From assembly GCF_007197735.1 (NCBI RefSeq), contig NZ_CP041637.1, forward strand, positions 372,001 through 436,000: 64,000 nucleotides of DNA, written 5' to 3'. The notes below the pieces were generated by a model. It made no database searches and had not been told where the DNA came from. It worked only from the letters and a program-made list of their open reading frames with translations. Shown here one piece after another: positions 62,591 through 64,000 of the stretch; positions within the stretch are counted from its first letter, which is position 1, and the number at the start of each line of letters is the position of its first letter. A program made the translations under genes and the position numbers. The DNA comes from Formosa sediminum. Its GTDB lineage: Bacteria; Bacteroidota; Bacteroidia; Flavobacteriales; Flavobacteriaceae.

Positions 62591-63103
62591 TTAAATTGTA
62601 TAGCGTTTATTTAACAAATCAATATCTATTGGTGTAATCAAAGACACAAAATAATTTAACTGCCAAGATTGTGTTTGTTTTGCTTGGTTATTAGTTGGTA
62701 CAACCCAAGACGGATATACTCTAAATCCTCGTTTTCCAGGTTTTATAGCAGAATGAACCAACCCTTGCTCTAAACCAACAGCTTTAGGAATTATAAATTG
62801 CCCAAAGCGCTCCCTATCATGCACATTAATCACATAGAAATCGAAAGCATCATCTTCACTAAAAGGGACTGTAACACCCTCTGCATTTCGTTTCCAAAAC
62901 GTTACAAATTGCCCTTCTTTTTTAGGAGTTGCTTTTGCTGTTCTACAAATAACACGTGTATTGTTTAACTTAAAAGTACACGCCTTATATGCACGGCCTT
63001 CTTCTTCTAATTCAAAATTAGTAAGCTTAAAATTACCTTTCTCTAAAATAGCTTGTGGTAAGAATTCTTGATTCAATGTATCTAATTTAAAATGATATAA
63101 CAT
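62591..63103 (-). CDS. MepB-family protein
   Basis: A 170-residue cytoplasmic protein that resembles MepB, named for its gene's place in the Staphylococcus mepRAB operon but without a defined function. Blocks are YKACTFKLNNTRVICRTAKATPKKEGQFVTFWKRN, the acidic SEDDAFDFYVINV, GQFIIPKAVG and GKRGFRVYPSW. I start it at the ATG at 63103; the frame also has a TTG directly before it. A terminator for gldC lies just upstream (63109-63143), so it has its own transcription unit. Confidence 0.75.
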   Translation of the reverse strand: MLYHFKLDTLNQEFLPQAILEKGNFKLTNFELEEEGRAYKACTFKLNNTRVICRTAKATPKKEGQFVTFWKRNAEGVTVPFSEDDAFDFYVINVHDRERFGQFIIPKAVGLEQGLVHSAIKPGKRGFRVYPSWVVPTNNQAKQTQSWQLNYFVSLITPIDIDLLNKRYTI

Positions 63104-63108
63104 CAAAT

Positions 63109-63143
63109 AAAAAAAGCTTCACGATATACATCACGAAGCTTTT
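63109..63143 (-). terminator. Terminator after gldC
   Basis: AAAAGCTTC pairs with GAAGCTTTT around a partly paired inner region. On the minus strand it ends in seven T residues, closing the gldB-gldC unit. Confidence 0.75.
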
Positions 63144-63160
63144 ACAGTAATTATAAATTG

Positions 63161-63496
63161 TTATTTTTTATTCAATTCAAGTTTTTCAGCAAAATAATCA
63201 CAAAAATCTTTCATTGTAGCAGTCATTTTTTCATCTTGAGTTGCCCGTTTAAAGGTGTCACTCATTGCCACAAGTGTTTGGTGAAAAAACACTTTCATTT
63301 CATCTACTGGCATGTCTTTGGTCCACAAATCTATTCTAAGCGATTCTTGTGCTTTACTATCCCATACAGAGAGCATCATGGCTTTAGCTTCTTCGTTTGT
63401 AATACCACCGTCTTCGGCTGTCCAGTGTAGATTTTCAGGAACACGATTTTCATCTAATTCTACCGTTAATTGTATTGTTGATTTATGATTTGCCAT
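63161..63496 (-). CDS. gldC: Gliding motility protein GldC
   Basis: A 111-residue soluble protein matching GldC: STIQLTVELDENRVPENLHWTAEDGG, AKAMMLSVWDSKAQESLRIDLWTKDMPVDEMKVFFHQTLVAMSD, and a helical C-terminus with AEKLELNKK. In F. johnsoniae GldC stabilises or supports GldB, and loss weakens gliding. It overlaps the gldB stop by one base (TAATG), so the two are coupled, and a terminator follows at 63109-63143. Confidence 0.93.
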   Translation of the reverse strand: MANHKSTIQLTVELDENRVPENLHWTAEDGGITNEEAKAMMLSVWDSKAQESLRIDLWTKDMPVDEMKVFFHQTLVAMSDTFKRATQDEKMTATMKDFCDYFAEKLELNKK

Positions 63497-64000
63497 TATT
63501 TTTTAGGTTTAAATTTTGAATGATTAAAAATATCTTCAGCACTACTATTAAACAGCTCTTTAAAAGATACTTCTGGATTATTTTCCATATAGGCCTTTAC
63601 AATTTGCCATCCCATATATTCCCCAATTCTACCCGGAGATTCGTTATCTATTTCTGCTAAATAAAATTTAGAAAATGGTGCAGCGTTTATAAAACGAGAT
63701 GGTAATTTAGAGTCTGTACTAAACAATAATTCGCGTTCTACAAAATATTGCCAAATGTATGCTTCATTGGCTTCTGCCCATTGTAATTGTTCAGGCGTAT
63801 ATTCAATTTTTTCAGCATCTGTTTTAAAAGGTATCATTAAATCTTTAAAATACAACCGCTTACCTGCCGCTATCATTTCATCTAAAAGTGTTTTGTTTTT
63901 TGTGGGTAAAATATATCGTTCTGCATAAGCATTGGCCAAATCTACCACGATCTGTGATTTTTTAAACCCACTTCTTATATACTCTTGTACACCAAGATAA
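63496..64000 (-). CDS. gldB: Gliding motility lipoprotein GldB, C-terminal part
   Basis: The last 168 residues of GldB, a lipoprotein required for gliding. The frame stays open to the right edge (YLGVQEYIRSGFKKSQIVVDLANAY), so the start, signal peptide and lipobox are outside. A GTG at 63948 could be mistaken for a start but lies inside a conserved helix. The fold is a helical zincin-like one; GRIGEYMGWQIVKAYMENNPEVSF near the C-terminus is typical. It overlaps gldC. Confidence 0.92.
   Translation of the reverse strand, partial: YLGVQEYIRSGFKKSQIVVDLANAYAERYILPTKNKTLLDEMIAAGKRLYFKDLMIPFKTDAEKIEYTPEQLQWAEANEAYIWQYFVERELLFSTDSKLPSRFINAAPFSKFYLAEIDNESPGRIGEYMGWQIVKAYMENNPEVSFKELFNSSAEDIFNHSKFKPKK

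Noticed and set aside
63158-63430. Plus-strand frame of 90 codons opposite gldC
   Set aside because: It is the antisense shadow of a well-recognised gene.

Overview
The window is AT-rich chromosomal DNA from a member of the Flavobacteriia (Bacteroidota), most likely a pigmented, gliding species of Flavobacteriaceae. The evidence is the type IX secretion/gliding core gldK-gldL-gldM-gldN, gldB-gldC at the right edge, an XrtF-type exosortase pair, a zeaxanthin-type carotenoid operon, promoters with the Bacteroidota -7 element TAnnTTTG, and few Shine-Dalgarno sequences. I see no phage, insertion sequence, integrase or CRISPR array. Base composition looks even throughout, so this reads as core chromosome.

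Layout. 0-5.3 kb: the 3' end of hemN, a two-helix mini-protein, a lipocalin, an aquaporin, a PPOX-type flavoprotein, a fused double ABC ATPase and an MFS transporter. 5.3-12 kb: a 2-oxoglutarate oxygenase, a YpfJ-type metallopeptidase, a SatP-type acetate transporter, a NAD(P)-binding protein, a DUF1028 protein and DsbD. 12.3-19.3 kb: adenine deaminase, a HAD lipoprotein, initiator tRNA-fMet, a leucine-rich-repeat protein, an ABC-F ATPase, a DUF983 protein and a DAO-family oxidoreductase. 19.3-27.9 kb (minus strand): topA, an arginase-fold protein that has lost its metal ligands, then gldKLMN ending at a strong terminator.

28.4-35.4 kb (plus strand): miaB, a sigma-54-type AAA+ activator, lptE, a TPR protein and secG, then groES-groEL behind their own promoter. 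The miaB and groES upstream regions share a short inverted repeat. 35.4-45.6 kb: the XrtF exosortase pair, a fRMsr-type GAF protein, a MacB-like permease, purH, and the overlapping rod-shape operon mreB-mreC-mreD-mrdA-rodA. 45.7-48.7 kb: an M20 peptidase, D-lactate dehydrogenase and a VOC protein.

48.9-57.7 kb looks like a light-response locus. A DUF2867-type reductase and a DNA photolyase (plus strand) converge on the minus-strand operon crtI-crtB-unknown-crtZ-crtY. Beyond crtI are a double fasciclin lipoprotein and, divergent from it, a MerR-type regulator with the cobalamin-binding motifs of the CarH photoreceptor family. 57.7-61.5 kb carries a DUF2490 barrel and a three-gene operon of exported proteins. 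The window ends with a YhcC-type radical SAM protein, a MepB-family protein, gldC and the 3' part of gldB.

The best leads are the dead-arginase protein between topA and gldK, the CarH/crt/photolyase locus with one unknown crt-operon gene, the shared inverted repeat in front of miaB and groES, and the double ABC ATPase whose two halves are degenerate in complementary ways. All calls come from reading the sequence; no database search was run.
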